NCBI GenBank assembly: GCA_911728435.2
Contig: OU452206.1
Coordinates: forward strand, 11,004,297 to 11,068,296
From: Apoderus coryli
Taxonomy: Eukaryota; Arthropoda; Insecta; Coleoptera; Attelabidae
Direction of reading: 5' to 3'
DNA: 64,000 nucleotides
Both the position numbers and the translations under genes were made by a program. Below, in pieces: positions 10,492 through 20,871 of this stretch; the stretch's first letter is position 1, and every line of letters begins with the position of its first letter. The notes beneath the pieces were generated by a model that was given only the letters and a program-made list of their open reading frames with translations, was not told where the DNA came from and did not search any database.

Positions 10492-10597
10492 AAGCATGGT
10501 AGTGTGAAACAAATTTCCAACATAACTTAAAGTCTTGTTGCTTTATGTAACAAGCAATTCTTATTTATATATATGTTCAAATTAGAACACTATAAGG

Positions 10598-10638
10598 GTC
10601 ATGCATATTTCAAGACTTAAAGTCTCATCATCAGTGAC
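10598..10638 (-). ncRNA. Hammerhead-like motif, degenerate (left palindrome arm)
   Basis: Read on the minus strand: GTCA, CTGATGA plus T, a stem GAGAC-loop-GTCTT, GAAAT, then TGAC. Helix I GTCA/TGAC is intact. Helix II is present, but there is an extra base after the core and helix III is damaged compared with the right-arm copy. Probably inactive. Confidence 0.5.
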
Positions 10639-10912
10639 TTAATACAAAAAAAAACCATCGAATTAAACATCTATATAATCATTTCGTGGGAAATTTTACA
10701 ATATAATTATTTTTAATTTAAGTTATATCCTGTTCAATTATTTTCTGATCAATTTAATATGATAAACAAGAAGAAACTATTATATCAATGCATGTCAATG
10801 ATGAAAACTTTTGATACTAATTAAGTTTTAGTCATAGTGTTAATAATTATATTGTAAAATTTCCGACGAAATGATTATATAGATGTTCAATTCGATGGTT
10901 TTCTTGTATTAA

Positions 10913-10950
10913 GTCATTGATGAGACTTTAAGTCTTGAAACATGTATGAC
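10913..10950 (+). ncRNA. Hammerhead-like motif, degenerate (right palindrome arm)
   Basis: GTCA (10913-10916), TTGATGA (the first core base changed from C to T), a stem around TTTAA, GAAA, the palindromic ACATGT as helix III, A at 10946 and TGAC (10947-10950). Helix I GTCA/TGAC pairs. The fold is preserved, but the core change would be expected to impair cleavage. Confidence 0.5.
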
Positions 10951-11035
10951 CGTTATAGTGTTCTAATTTGAACATATATATAAATATACGAGTATAAAGA
11001 ATTTTGTGGAGTAGACGACGTTTCATTTCCTGTAT

Positions 11036-12590
11036 AAACAAATTTATGTTAAATTACTTACAATAAATGCCTGAAATATGAAATTATATTTCTTATTCAA
11101 GAAATAAGTTCGCCTATCATTTTAAACCGATCTTGTGCACTTTTTCTTTTAAGAATATCAGCGTAAATATCGCTGGAACGAGAAATAGATATAAATTTCC
11201 AACAATATCATGTAACATAATTAATACCTAATAATTATTATTTAACTATATTATGACAGCTTACTTACACAAAAATGTTCAACTCCAAATATTTTTCTCG
11301 GCATTCGTGTTGATTTCAAAATATTGAAGGATTCTTATACTAAAATCCACCTGTAAATTAAAAAATATTCACTTCAGTATACAAATTAACACTTAATTAT
11401 TTTGTTATTGTTAGTATTGCGAAACGTATTATGATATCATTTGTGTTTAGCTAGAAACAATTATTGTAGAAGCAATATTAATACTTTTGCACTTGACTTG
11501 ATATTTGAATTTTAATCACAACATTTTAGACCATCAATCAAGATAGAAATGTGTTTGGTTACTCATCGATATTTGTGGACTCAGATTTCACTCAAAAGGG
11601 GTTAAATAATAAACAAAAGCTATTATCCCCATTCTAATCGTATGTTCTCAACTTTTTGATGGATTTGCCACTGATTTGTTTGTTAGTGACAAAAATGAAT
11701 CCTGCTCAGTTCGTCCTTTTCAAAATAGATAAACGCTTGCCGTGTATAGTAACAAATATTTTTCCTAATCATTATTTTGAAGTCCAAGAAGTAAGAGCAT
11801 TGGCATAAAAAAAAACAGTTCCATAAATTTAAATAATTTGAAAGGTTAAATAAATAAAAATAATAATAAATTCTGTTATGTTCCGCATTTTTCTGAAAAT
11901 AATATTCCTGAGGTTGGGAAAGTAGTGTGTTTGCATTGTAAACTATTTTCTAGTCAAGGTTCTGTATCAAACATTGTATAAACCAATGACATTATCATTG
12001 TTGTTCTTTGTAGCTACCTGACTAAGCATAAGGTAATTTTCATTATTGATGTTTTTATACGGTTTTGTGCAAGAATCCATAAATTCTTTTCTGTTTATAA
12101 ATTTAAAGCTACTGAATTTTAATTTAATATATTTGATTGTAAATTTGTGTATTTTCATTGTAGTGCCTGACGAAGCAGTAATATAGCTGTAAAACGTCGC
12201 ATTTTTGAATAGTTGTGGTGTGCGTACTTGCGAAGGACACAAAAAAAGCAGTATATAAGCTTGCATAGGAAAGTATAGAAGGGCTATACAAAATATTTTT
12301 TTAGAATTCTGACTTTTTTTGTAGAATTCTGTAAAAAAACTCGGAATGATAAAAAAATTCCAACAATTTGAAAATATTAGGTAATTGGATGAGGAATTTT
12401 TTGAATAAATCAAACATTATCTCCGGATTTATGATATCTCTGAATTATTTAGAGATAGGAATTTTTTTAATTTGAACATTAGTTTTTGATAGTTTTAACT
12501 TCGGATTTTAAAGACAACGACGGATGAATTGTGTTACCATGGTTACTCTAAGCATACATTAACTTGGTATTTAAATATACTTTTGAATTT
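11036..12590. other. AT-rich DNA, no gene recognised
   Basis: A 148-residue minus-strand open frame at 11967-12413 is Lys, Asn, Ile and Phe rich and has no recognisable domain. A stem-loop like those at 10913 and 34590 (CTGACGAAGC ... GCTGTAAAACG) lies at about 12166-12197 and could be another decayed ribozyme-type motif. Confidence 0.5.
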
Positions 12591-12600
12591 GATCTAGATT

Positions 12601-13122
12601 TGGGAAAATGGTAAATGGCACCCTGTAAATCTGGTTAAATTCGAGAAGTCCCTTTCCTATACTTTTTATTGATATCATATTTTTTTTATACAAAATTATT
12701 GAAAAAAGAACAAATCGCCAACAAAAGTAGCAGTTTTTTGTCACTTTATTTATTTTTTTGTTCTATTTAAATAGCGTTATTTTGATAATTACAAATAGAC
12801 GCTCTTCAAAAAAGCAAAAGCATTTGGTATTTAATTTAAGCTTAGATTTTTTCTATTCAAACTTAAATTGTCCAAAAATGTGTGTTTTATTTTTATTTTT
12901 TAACAGCCTCTATTTGTAAATTATTGAAATAAAGCTGTAATTTAACTTAAAATAATTAACATGACAAAACATTGCGACTTATTTTGGAAATTTTTTCTTT
13001 AATAATTTTATATGAAAAAACGGTTAGCCTTAAGCTCATGAAATATGATATCAATCAAAAGTATATGAAAGGGAATTCTCGAATTTAAGCAGATTTATAG
13101 GGTGTCATTTAACATTTTCCAA
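12601..13122. mobile_element. Inverted-repeat (foldback/MITE-like) element
   Basis: About 110 bp at 12601-12712 recurs inverted at about 12985-13122, with ends containing CACCCTGTAAAT and its complement-like GATTTATAGGGTG. The core is AT-rich without coding sequence. The CAGGGTG-type ends suggest a Tc1/mariner-related non-autonomous element. Confidence 0.55.
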
Positions 13123-13864
13123 AAAAATACAATTTAGAAAATAATAAATAATGCCAAAAATACCATTTGTGCTTTTAAAATTATTATTAACTCATGCGTT
13201 ATTTCTTTTCAAATTTAAATCGTCAACGGACTCGTGATATTATAGAAAACACGCAATCGTAAAATATTATCGATAGCCTAATGAAGAGTATAACGGACAA
13301 ATGGTATTTGATTTACAATCATTATTTTTACCACCGCTATCATCTCCTGAGTTTTGGGTAAGTACGGACTCCTGGGACACCCTGTATATTTAACATCCCA
13401 GTATTATACTTAAAAAAAAAGACGCAATAAAAGAGTAAATAAATAGTGCATACTTAGTTAAATTATCTCCAGAAAATGTCGTATATTTTAAGTTTGTAAA
13501 TGCATTTTAAGTTTATAAATTCTTTAAAGTACATTAATTAAACCAAGATGTCTGGCATTTAATATCCACCTGTTTCTCGATTATTTTTATTATTGGTATT
13601 AAATGGCTTCTGCACCATTATTTACCTAATGCATAAATATAATATAATCCTGCAAATAAAATATATAAAGGTAGACTGGATATTTTCTATAGATAGAATG
13701 TCATAACTTATAATAAAATTTCATTTATAACAAAAATAACTTATTAATTTTTATTGTAGCGCAAAAACTTGTTTTATCTATATTATACAAAACATGAGAA
13801 AAATTTAACCATTGCCGGACAAAGGCATTTTCCTGGATTATTTTAATAAATATTCTAATATAAC
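13123..13864. other. AT-rich DNA, no gene recognised
   Basis: A GGACACCCTGTATAT terminus-like sequence near 13375 is the only notable signal. It resembles single ends of Tc1/mariner-type elements elsewhere in the window. Confidence 0.5.
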
Positions 13865-14225
13865 TAGAAACTAGAAAAAAAAGTATTGCCAGAGCTAGGA
13901 CTCGAACCTGTAACCTTCCGCATGCGAAGCGAACGCCCTTCCAATGACCCAACAGAAACCTGATAATAAATATTGTATTTTATTTGTTATATATTATATA
14001 CGTTCCAACTAACTAACTGGAGACATTTTAAACGCTATTTCTTCAAGAATTATGGGGGCAATATCAAAAGTGACCTATCGCTGCAAAGCAGATAAAAAAT
14101 GCTTTAAAATGATATATCCCTTGACCCCTACTGATACATGAAAATTTAGTGGTTGTGTCCACCCCTATCACAGGCCGTAAGCGATTTCAACCAAAATCTA
14201 ATGGCTTCGTAGGTTCGCCGTTTGA
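13865..14225 (-). repeat. tRNA-related repeat family D, copy 2
   Basis: Read on the minus strand it runs from a GGGGTGGACACAACC-type head, through GATAGGTCACTTTTGATAT, to a tRNA-like core at about 13885-13960 (TTCGCTTCGCATGCGGAAGG, then ACAGGTTCGAGTCC). The head is joined to sequence near 14175-14215 that also occurs next to copy 1, where it is part of LINE family A coding sequence. Confidence 0.7.
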
Positions 14226-14798
14226 TTTAATTTTAAAAACAAAATTATTTATTTTGTCCATTGCTGTAGCTTAAACATTTCCACTGTCCTATGTTTTGTA
14301 TTAACAAGGTCAGTATTTTCTTGCCTTCGCTATTAATAATACCACAAATATTCTAATAATTATTTTGTTTATATCAGAACAAATTTTATATCAATTAGCG
14401 GCTTGGAATAGATACGCATAAAGCAGGGGTGTAACATAAATATTATTTTTAATTTAAGCAAATGTAAATAATAGTTAAAACTATTATGTATACAATGCAT
14501 TCAATTGATGCAATTAAAAGATATTTTTGTAAGTTGAAATTATACAGTTTATTATTTATTATGAAACTTTCTTTAAAATATAGAGCCCAGAGATATAGAA
14601 GAAGAATAATTTTAAAAACAATAAGTATAACTATAGGTAATACCTACAATATGGTTTCATACTTTTTCTGTTCCAAGATAAGAGAACTTGATAGTATTCT
14701 TCGCACTTATCAAAAATATTGGTGTTTTAATAAAGTAAAGTTATCATCACTAACAAAGTATCAACCAGAACCCAGCATTACATGACGATCCTGCCAGT
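14226..14798. other. AT-rich DNA, no gene recognised
   Basis: The 99-residue plus-strand frame at 14486-14785 is compositionally biased and unlike any family I know. Confidence 0.5.
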
Positions 14799-14800
14799 TA

Positions 14801-15831
14801 GGGTAAAGTAAGGTATATTCGTGATAATTTTCGGTTTTTCGAGAGTAATGGAAATAGCATGCGTTGTTGCTTCAATTGTGAGGGACTAACACCCGATAGT
14901 TATTCTTGAGATTTATGTATTTTTTTATGAGGAAACTTAGAAAATTACTTAAATAAATAAACTTTCAAATGACTGTCCTAGTCAAGGAAAGGTAATTTCG
15001 TGACTAGGATATGTAATTTCGTGATATGGGGTAGGTTTATTCGTGATACTACAATTAATGCTAAAAATTGGTAGGTAAGATTTTATTAACAGTTACATTG
15101 TATCATTGACGGATATCATCTTATTCTGAGTCACAACTGGTATTTCCAGTGCATCGATTGCACATTAAAAAAATTTCTTTGTCAAATGCTTGACATTTTA
15201 GGTGATATCGTACCAAACAGTAGTAACATTGTATCCACTGTGCTCCATTTTTTTTTCTTAAAATCTAATGTGCAATAACTTTACCTTTAGTTTAGGATTG
15301 TAGTCTATTATAAACATAACATTATCTAAAAATATGGAATAATTTTACTGCACACAAAAAAAGATAATTATCATTGAATAACCCTTGTATTTTTAATGTC
15401 TTCAACGCATGAACAATATTGTAACAAACAAGCTCCACGGAATAACCAATTACGGTAAAATTAAGTCAAAATTTGTTAATTATTGTGTACAGGAAGATTC
15501 CTCATCTAAAATACTATACATTAATGTAAATTTCATTATCTCAGCTTTCAATTATTCCTGTTATTTCTGGACATCGCTTCCCAGTTGCAAAACCCGCCAA
15601 AAATCACAACGTAATAAGCACCACATGTAAACAAAGTTTTCTAATGCCTGGAATATTCGTGATATAGAAACGCGACAGGTTGCATCATCTAGTACGAACA
15701 TAAACTTACTACTATCCGAGATGTCATCCATCTAAAGCAAAACGTAACTTGCTGAGAAATTTTCATAATTCTATCACGAACTTACCTGTATCACGAACTT
15801 ACCTGTATCACGAACATACCTTACTTTACCC
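14801..15831. mobile_element. Pogo-like DNA transposon, non-autonomous or decayed
   Basis: Ends are GGGTAAAGTAAGGTATATTC at 14801 and its near-perfect inverse ending at 15831, each flanked by TA. The subterminal regions carry repeated CGTGATA-type units: AAGGTATATTCGTGATA, AAGGTAATTTCGTGA and TAGGTTTATTCGTGATA on the left, and three tandem TATCACGAAC-TTACCTG units on the right (about 15773-15825). Such repeats may be transposase-binding sites. A Cys/His-finger remnant on the minus strand (15121-15244) suggests descent from a pogo/Tigger-type transposon. The same ends recur at 56645-56862 and 59020-59132. Confidence 0.7.
15121..15244 (-). pseudogene. C-terminal zinc-finger remnant of a pogo-like transposase
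   Basis: On the minus strand one frame reads AQWIQCYYCLVRYHLKC, then QAFDKEIFLMCNRCTGN, and stops after SCDSE. The spacing (W-x2-C-x2-C, H-x3-C, C-x2-C) resembles the PHD-like finger at the C-terminus of many pogo/Tigger transposases, in which W-IQC-C-W-H-C is typical. No DDE core is visible, so this is an exon-sized relic in an otherwise deleted element. The assignment is by motif only. Confidence 0.5.
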
Positions 15832-16835
15832 TATAGGGCATTACACTATAATATTTGATCAGATTGGTCATTTTATCTTGGTATCAAAGCTGGATTTCTT
15901 TAGACTCTCGAAAATGTGCCATTGCTAATAATCGTGCAAATTTTGCCATCTAACTTGGAAGTGGAGCTTTACCTAATTTTAGACGTATTTCAGTCGACTA
16001 AATTAAAAACCCGACATATCCATGATAACAAACTTCTGAGAAACCGCAGAAAAACTATTAAATTTTATATTCCTTATGGATTATAAAAAATCTGAGTATG
16101 ACATTATAGCAAAAATAAAATAAACCTAGACAAGTTTAAAGGTGACTTACGCCGTGCCTTCCATTGGTTGAAGAGGACATGCCAGCCTTTGAAAATGATT
16201 ACCTGATGGACATGTCGGTTTTTGCAAATAACCGTAAAAAAGCTAATTTAAGAGGAAATGTGACTTGTCGGGTTTTGAATTTAGGCCTCTGATTTGGTAA
16301 GTCACCATTCGTTATTCAAATATTTGCCTGTCATTGAGGCCTGATCAAACAGCCAAACCGATTCTAAAAATACTAACGTAACTTTTATGCAATATAAATC
16401 TTACATGCTAGATCGATTACCATAACAATATGTATTTGAAGTATACCTAACAACGTAAATAGACAACCGACCACCTTGTATAATAAATGATAATAACGAA
16501 ACTATAGCATTGTCTGTCGTCACAAATAAAAATCCTATCACGTTGAAACAACATGACATTGTTTACTACATTTTAACAAAAACATTTTACGCACTTTTCC
16601 TCCTACTAAAAGTGCATCAATATTTTTTTGAAATTACGACAATATGCGCGTTTTTCTGTATTTACAGTAATTATATTGTCATAATTCATCGTAGATACAT
16701 ACAATGTCTATGAATGTTATAATAGTGTTGTTTATTTATTTCAACAATAAAGTGAATAGAGGCATAAACCTATAAATTATTTAGTAGCCAGGATGATTTT
16801 GTTCATCTAAGAAAAAAGTATAGTATAGTAAATAA
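15832..16835. other. AT-rich DNA, no gene recognised
   Basis: No family-level similarity found. The small open frame at 16510-16713 is Tyr, Phe and Ile rich and unconvincing. Confidence 0.5.
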
Positions 16836-17548
16836 TTAATATGTAAGAGATTTTATATTATTTTCCAACTTTTCGATACCACTTTTATAGTACGATTTCT
16901 CTTTCTCGAGCTGTCTTTTGGATTCTGGTGTGTAGTAATGAAGCCATGTTTCATCCATTGTCACATATCGACGATAGAGTTTCATTTTATTGCGGTTTAA
17001 CAGTGCCAAACACTCCTCTGAAGCATCAAATCGTTGTTCTTTTTGGTCGACTGAAAGATCATGCTTCACCCACTTTGCACAGCGCTGTCGCATACGCAAA
17101 TGTTCGTGTAAAATGGTAAAAGCACTACCATCTGATATCTTTACAATGTCAGCTAGCTCGTGCACCTTCAATTTGCGATCATTCATAACCAATTTGTTAA
17201 TTTTTTTGACGTTTTCCGGAATAACAGCCTCATTTGGGCGTCCACTTCGTTCTGCATAATTTGTGCTGGTACGACCACGTTTAAATTCAGCCATTGTTTG
17301 GTTTCCACTGTATTTTTTTTTTTTCATAAAAAAGCAATGCTTTATCAAAACTCGAAATTAACTTTTTTCCATTTTTTTCCATAAAAAAGGTTGCTTTACA
17401 CACATGCTATAATTCACTAATTAATAGTCAGATTGCGGTCAAATTTATACACGTATCCTTGTAAGGTTAGTACTAAATAAAACTCATATGGAAAAAATTC
17501 TAGTAACGCCATCTATGTGTCATCCTACGGGCTTATTGAATGACCTAA
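16836..17548 (-). pseudogene. Mariner transposase, internally deleted copy
   Basis: On the minus strand the element begins at its terminal repeat (TTAGGTCATTCAATAAGCCC, ending at 17548 with TA beyond). The transposase frame (16836-17348) has the N-terminal helix-turn-helix part (EFKRGRTST, SGRPNEAVIPENVKK, HELADIVKISDGS). It reaches the first catalytic Asp (MDETWLHYYTPESKRQ), then jumps directly to EKEKSYYKSGIEKLE near the C-terminus. The second and third catalytic Asp are therefore lost by an internal deletion, probably at a short GAGAAAGAG-type match. The distal terminal repeat is not found, so that end is also truncated. Same mariner family as 25583-27180 and 42742-43900. Inactive. Confidence 0.85.
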
Positions 17549-17555
17549 TAAATAG

Positions 17556-18015
17556 AAGTAGCTTTAGCCCTATGATAGGGGTGGACACAACCCCCAAATT
17601 TTCAGTAAGGGTCGAGTGATAGATCATTTGAACGCATGTTTTATCTGATTTACAGCGATAGGTTACTTTTGATATCTGTCTCCATAAGTCTCGAGAAAAT
17701 TGCGTTTAAAAGTTACAAATATGTATAGCGCCGTTTTACATATTATTTGTAACTTTAATGCAATTTGGTTTTATTTCTTTTACCGTTGATCATAGCTCAG
17801 TGGTAATCGGCGTGGCTTTGGGTGCGGAAGATCTTAGGTTCGATCCCTCCACGTGCATTTTTTTTATTTCTAATTTTTAATTCGGTTAGTTTATAATGTT
17901 ATTATAATTATTTTTATAATTATAATAACATAAATAATAATGTATTTTATAGATTTTAAATCTTTGATGAAAACATTTCGTTACCCAGGTGATATCATAT
18001 TTTAGATTATAATGT
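17556..18015 (+). repeat. tRNA-related repeat family D, copy 3
   Basis: The head GATAGGGGTGGACACAACC is at about 17574. The GATAGGTTACTTTTGATAT block follows, then the tRNA-like core at about 17790-17858 with an excellent box A (TAGCTCAGTGGTAATCGGCG) and box B (AGGTTCGATCCC), a T run, an AT-rich body, and TTTCGTTACCCAGGTGATAT. This copy has the best-preserved RNA polymerase III promoter-like boxes of the family. The cloverleaf does not close well, so it is not called as a tRNA gene. Confidence 0.7.
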
Positions 18016-18370
18016 ACATATAGTGTCCAAATTTCGTTGTACATTTAATTTTTTTATTTGGTGTCAGTTTTACAATATGAACCCAACTTTTTTAAATGGA
18101 ACCACCCTGATTTTTTTAGCCATTAAAATTGCATATTTCCCTTTCAAATGCTATATGACACTTAATAGTTATTTTTAGAAATTGAAAAATTTATTGTTCT
18201 GAGGATTTGTGGACACCCTGTAATTTGGTATAGTGTTAACTTCTGTCGCGATTTTGTTATTAATCTTTATAATACCAAAATTCTAAGTAGATTCAATAAA
18301 AATAGCCGTTTTGATGCCTTAATAATGTGTAAACTTATATTTCTACAAGAACAATGAAACATTTTTTTTT
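18016..18370. other. AT-rich DNA with single transposon-end-like motifs
   Basis: CCACCCTGATTTTT near 18104 and GGACACCCTGTAATTTGG near 18210 resemble Tc1/mariner-type ends, but no partner ends or coding sequence are seen. Confidence 0.4.
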
Positions 18371-18373
18371 AAC

Positions 18374-19796
18374 TTGAACCACAGATTTAATAGACCAGCG
18401 AGCGCGCCTGTTTCAATTCTTTTTAAAACCACGCCTACCGAGAAAGCGCCAGCTCCGATAGTTTGGTTCATGCTAGGTATAAAGCGGTTGACTATAGTAC
18501 GTGCAGAGGTATCTGTAGTGTATATTATATTGTGGTTTGTGAATATATTCTTATTTTAAAAAAGAATTGGACCTATTTAAAATAAATAAATATATTTAAA
18601 ATAAATAAATACATTTGCATGGTTTTCAGTTATCGACACACAATTTTTCAAATTTTAAATAAAATGAGTAAAACAAGAAATAAACCAAAAATAAAACCAA
18701 TAAGTCGAAATGTTACAACAAAAGTAGGTTTATTGATACAATTTATCAATAATAATTAAAATGATTATAATGTTATAAATAGATATAAAATGCAAAAATT
18801 AATATAAAAATTTTTTCTACAAATGGTAAGTTAACCGACTTAAAATAAAAATGTATACTTAGAAAATGTTATTTCCAGAATCAAAAACCCCCATTGACAA
18901 TTAAATAACTTCTGTATTCAATAAAAGAAATTTTACCCCCCTAATATTAACCACTGAGGATGAGAATATTATGTCTCGAAACATGTATGGTTGTATAATG
19001 TAATGACACAATTTTTAACAAAATAAAGAGATTTATTTGTGGAGAAGACGAATCATTAAATACATTTCTATTGGAAATAATATAAATTGTAAATCTAAAG
19101 CAACCGAGCAATATAATACAACAAATAGTAACAACAATACCGACAGTGATCTAGATGGGTCGCTCATATTTGTCTCAATATCATTTAATCATAAAGTATA
19201 CAGTTCAAGAATAATTGTGAAGCCAATATTCTGTTATTGTGTAGCAAACCAAAAATATATTTTGATTATCATGTTATTTTTGTTTGATGTGTATAGATAT
19301 TTTATTGTTACTAAAAATATTAATTAAGAAAGTGAATTTAGATTTTTTCGATGTGAGACCAATCTGTCCCCGCTATTTATTTAGAAAACTTGTAATTCAA
19401 TTTCATGCGTGCTATTAGCCAGTGTAGTAGTTGTTTTGCTTTGTTCTCTAATATTATATACACAACGTTTTCGATAGCGAGGACAGATTCACTCACGTTC
19501 TTAATTTCTATACACATATATTTTTTACTAACAGTAAAAAAATAATAACATTAATTTTAAGCTTCCACTGTTTTGTATTAATAAATAAACAAATAAATTA
19601 AATCTTAAATATTTAAAAAATCTATTGGTGCGGACAATCTTTTTTATATCACAACCCAAATTTGTAAATGCATTGGTTTGGGCAACATAAGTCTGTCAAA
19701 TCGAGTTTGAATCACTGTTTTGCGCTTACTTACGCCACAGTTAAAAAGTTAATATTCGATGCTTACGCATCTGGTCTATTAAATCTGTGCTTGAAC
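18374..19796. mobile_element. Segment bounded by ~25-bp inverted repeats
   Basis: CACAGATTTAATAGACCAG at 18380-18398 recurs inverted at 19771-19789, with TTGAAC flanking both. The interior is AT-rich, has a hammerhead-like motif at 18949-18992, and a GTGGAGAAGACGAATC block that parallels the end of the palindromic element near 11005. No coding sequence is recognised and no target duplication is clear. Confidence 0.4.
18949..18992 (+). ncRNA. Hammerhead-like motif, degenerate
   Basis: Helix I AACCA (18949-18953) pairs with TGGTT (18988-18992). CTGAGGAT replaces CTGATGA. Helix II is GAGA (18962-18965) with TCTC (18974-18977), followed by GAAA. Helix III is the palindrome ACATGT, then A at 18987. 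Compared with 10913-10950, helix I bases differ on both sides yet still pair, which supports a selected fold in the source element. The core substitutions argue against activity. Confidence 0.5.
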
Positions 19797-19805
19797 TATG
19801 CAATT

Positions 19806-20145
19806 TAAATCGTTATGATGACGATACGGCTATTTTATGCGATGATCTTCAGGGTCTCCAAAATCTCATAAATTCTGTTACTGCAGCGGGACAAGAAATT
19901 CGACTGAATATAAATTTTGCTAAGACAAAGTTTATGGTCTTTAGCCGTCAGCCATACCTCAACACTTCACTATAGATAATGGACAGAACATTGAGAGAGT
20001 ATCCAATTTTAAATAAATCACCGAGCAACTCGACCCGGATAAGGAAATTAAATGCAGGATTGAAATGGACCCGTACAACGTACCAGAAGATGAGATCACT
20101 GTTTTGTATTGACAGCCTGAGACAAAGAATGATTAATTCATATTT
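19806..20145 (+). pseudogene. Non-LTR retrotransposon RT relic (RTE-like)
   Basis: Contains the end of the RT palm: RYDDDTAILCDDLQGLQNLI (altered Y-x-DD box), then LNINFAKTKFMVFSRQ. In shifted frames it continues with TIDNGQNIERVSNF, DPDKEIKCRIEM and TTYQKMRSLFC. This succession is typical of the RT-thumb region of RTE-like LINEs. At least two frame changes are needed, so it is a dead fragment of about 110 codons with no visible 3' tail. Confidence 0.65.
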
Positions 20146-20871
20146 AAATGAGGAAAAACAAACGTTTAACAAGTTTTCACGAATTTATTACAATCTACAT
20201 AACATAATATTTATTTATGTTTCATTGCACAGTGGCTCCTACTGCGTTTAGAAAACAATTTTGAACAGAAGAAATTACTGTTGTAACATTTTGTTCGTGT
20301 TTTTTAGATTTTGCTCAAAACGGAACAAGAATACAACTGGAAAGTTTTCGTTAGTTTTGTCCGATTATAAATTTAGCGACCTATGAGCCTATAACTCCGT
20401 TATCGCAAAAAAATTTAACAAATCAATTTTGTAAAACAGTTTCGTTTTTTTAATTTTATCATATTTTTTCGCTGATCTTATCACCAAGTGCCAATCGTTG
20501 CGATATGGAAATTTTGATAATGATAATAATGAAAAATTAGTTATTTGTTATACTAGGCAGAAATGCAAGAATAAATGCCGCGGCTCGTGTATAATTCAAC
20601 CCAAAACATAGAATATTTTTTCTGGACGCTTCCGATTTTACGCAATACCACTCGATATTACTTAGGAAGATGGACTTCACTTACAAACAGTTTTAATGGT
20701 CATGGTGAGTTTAGCAAAATGTTATTATCTAGCTACTCCAACTACTTAAAAAACCTATCATTTTAATTCTTTATTTTGAAAAATTTTATTTTTATTATTA
20801 TTTATTGCCTTATTTCCACCTTGTTGTGCCCCACCTCTTTCAGACCTCACGAGCCGCCACTGCATTTTAAA
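20146..20871. other. AT-rich DNA, no gene recognised
   Basis: CACGAGCCGCCACTG at about 20848-20862 resembles an hAT-type terminus (CAGTGGCGG in reverse) directly abutting family-D copy 4, but no convincing partner end is found. Confidence 0.4.

Larger units (their letters stand above)
10191..11034. mobile_element. Palindromic (Penelope-like?) element with nested ribozyme repeat
   Basis: Outer arms 10191-10238 and 10978-11034 are inverted copies (ATGAAACGTCGTCTACTCCA and its complement). Inner arms of roughly 145 bp, about 10568-10715 and 10844-10985, are also inverted copies, each with one hammerhead-like motif. The left arm is split by a second element (about 10240-10560) that carries the canonical hammerhead ribozyme. 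Inverted, rearranged terminal segments plus ribozymes are typical of Penelope-like retroelements. No reverse transcriptase is present here. Confidence 0.55.

Noticed and set aside
11967..12413. 148-residue minus-strand open frame
   Set aside because: Biased Asn/Lys/Phe/Ile composition, no domain, no repeat partner; expected by chance in AT-rich DNA.
17790..17858. tRNA gene
   Set aside because: A and B boxes are good, but acceptor and T stems do not pair and the segment sits inside a dispersed repeat; called as tRNA-related repeat.
20230..20862. hAT element with CAGTGGC ends
   Set aside because: Possible ends at 20230 and 20862, but the 8-base flanks do not match and the inverted similarity is only a few bases.
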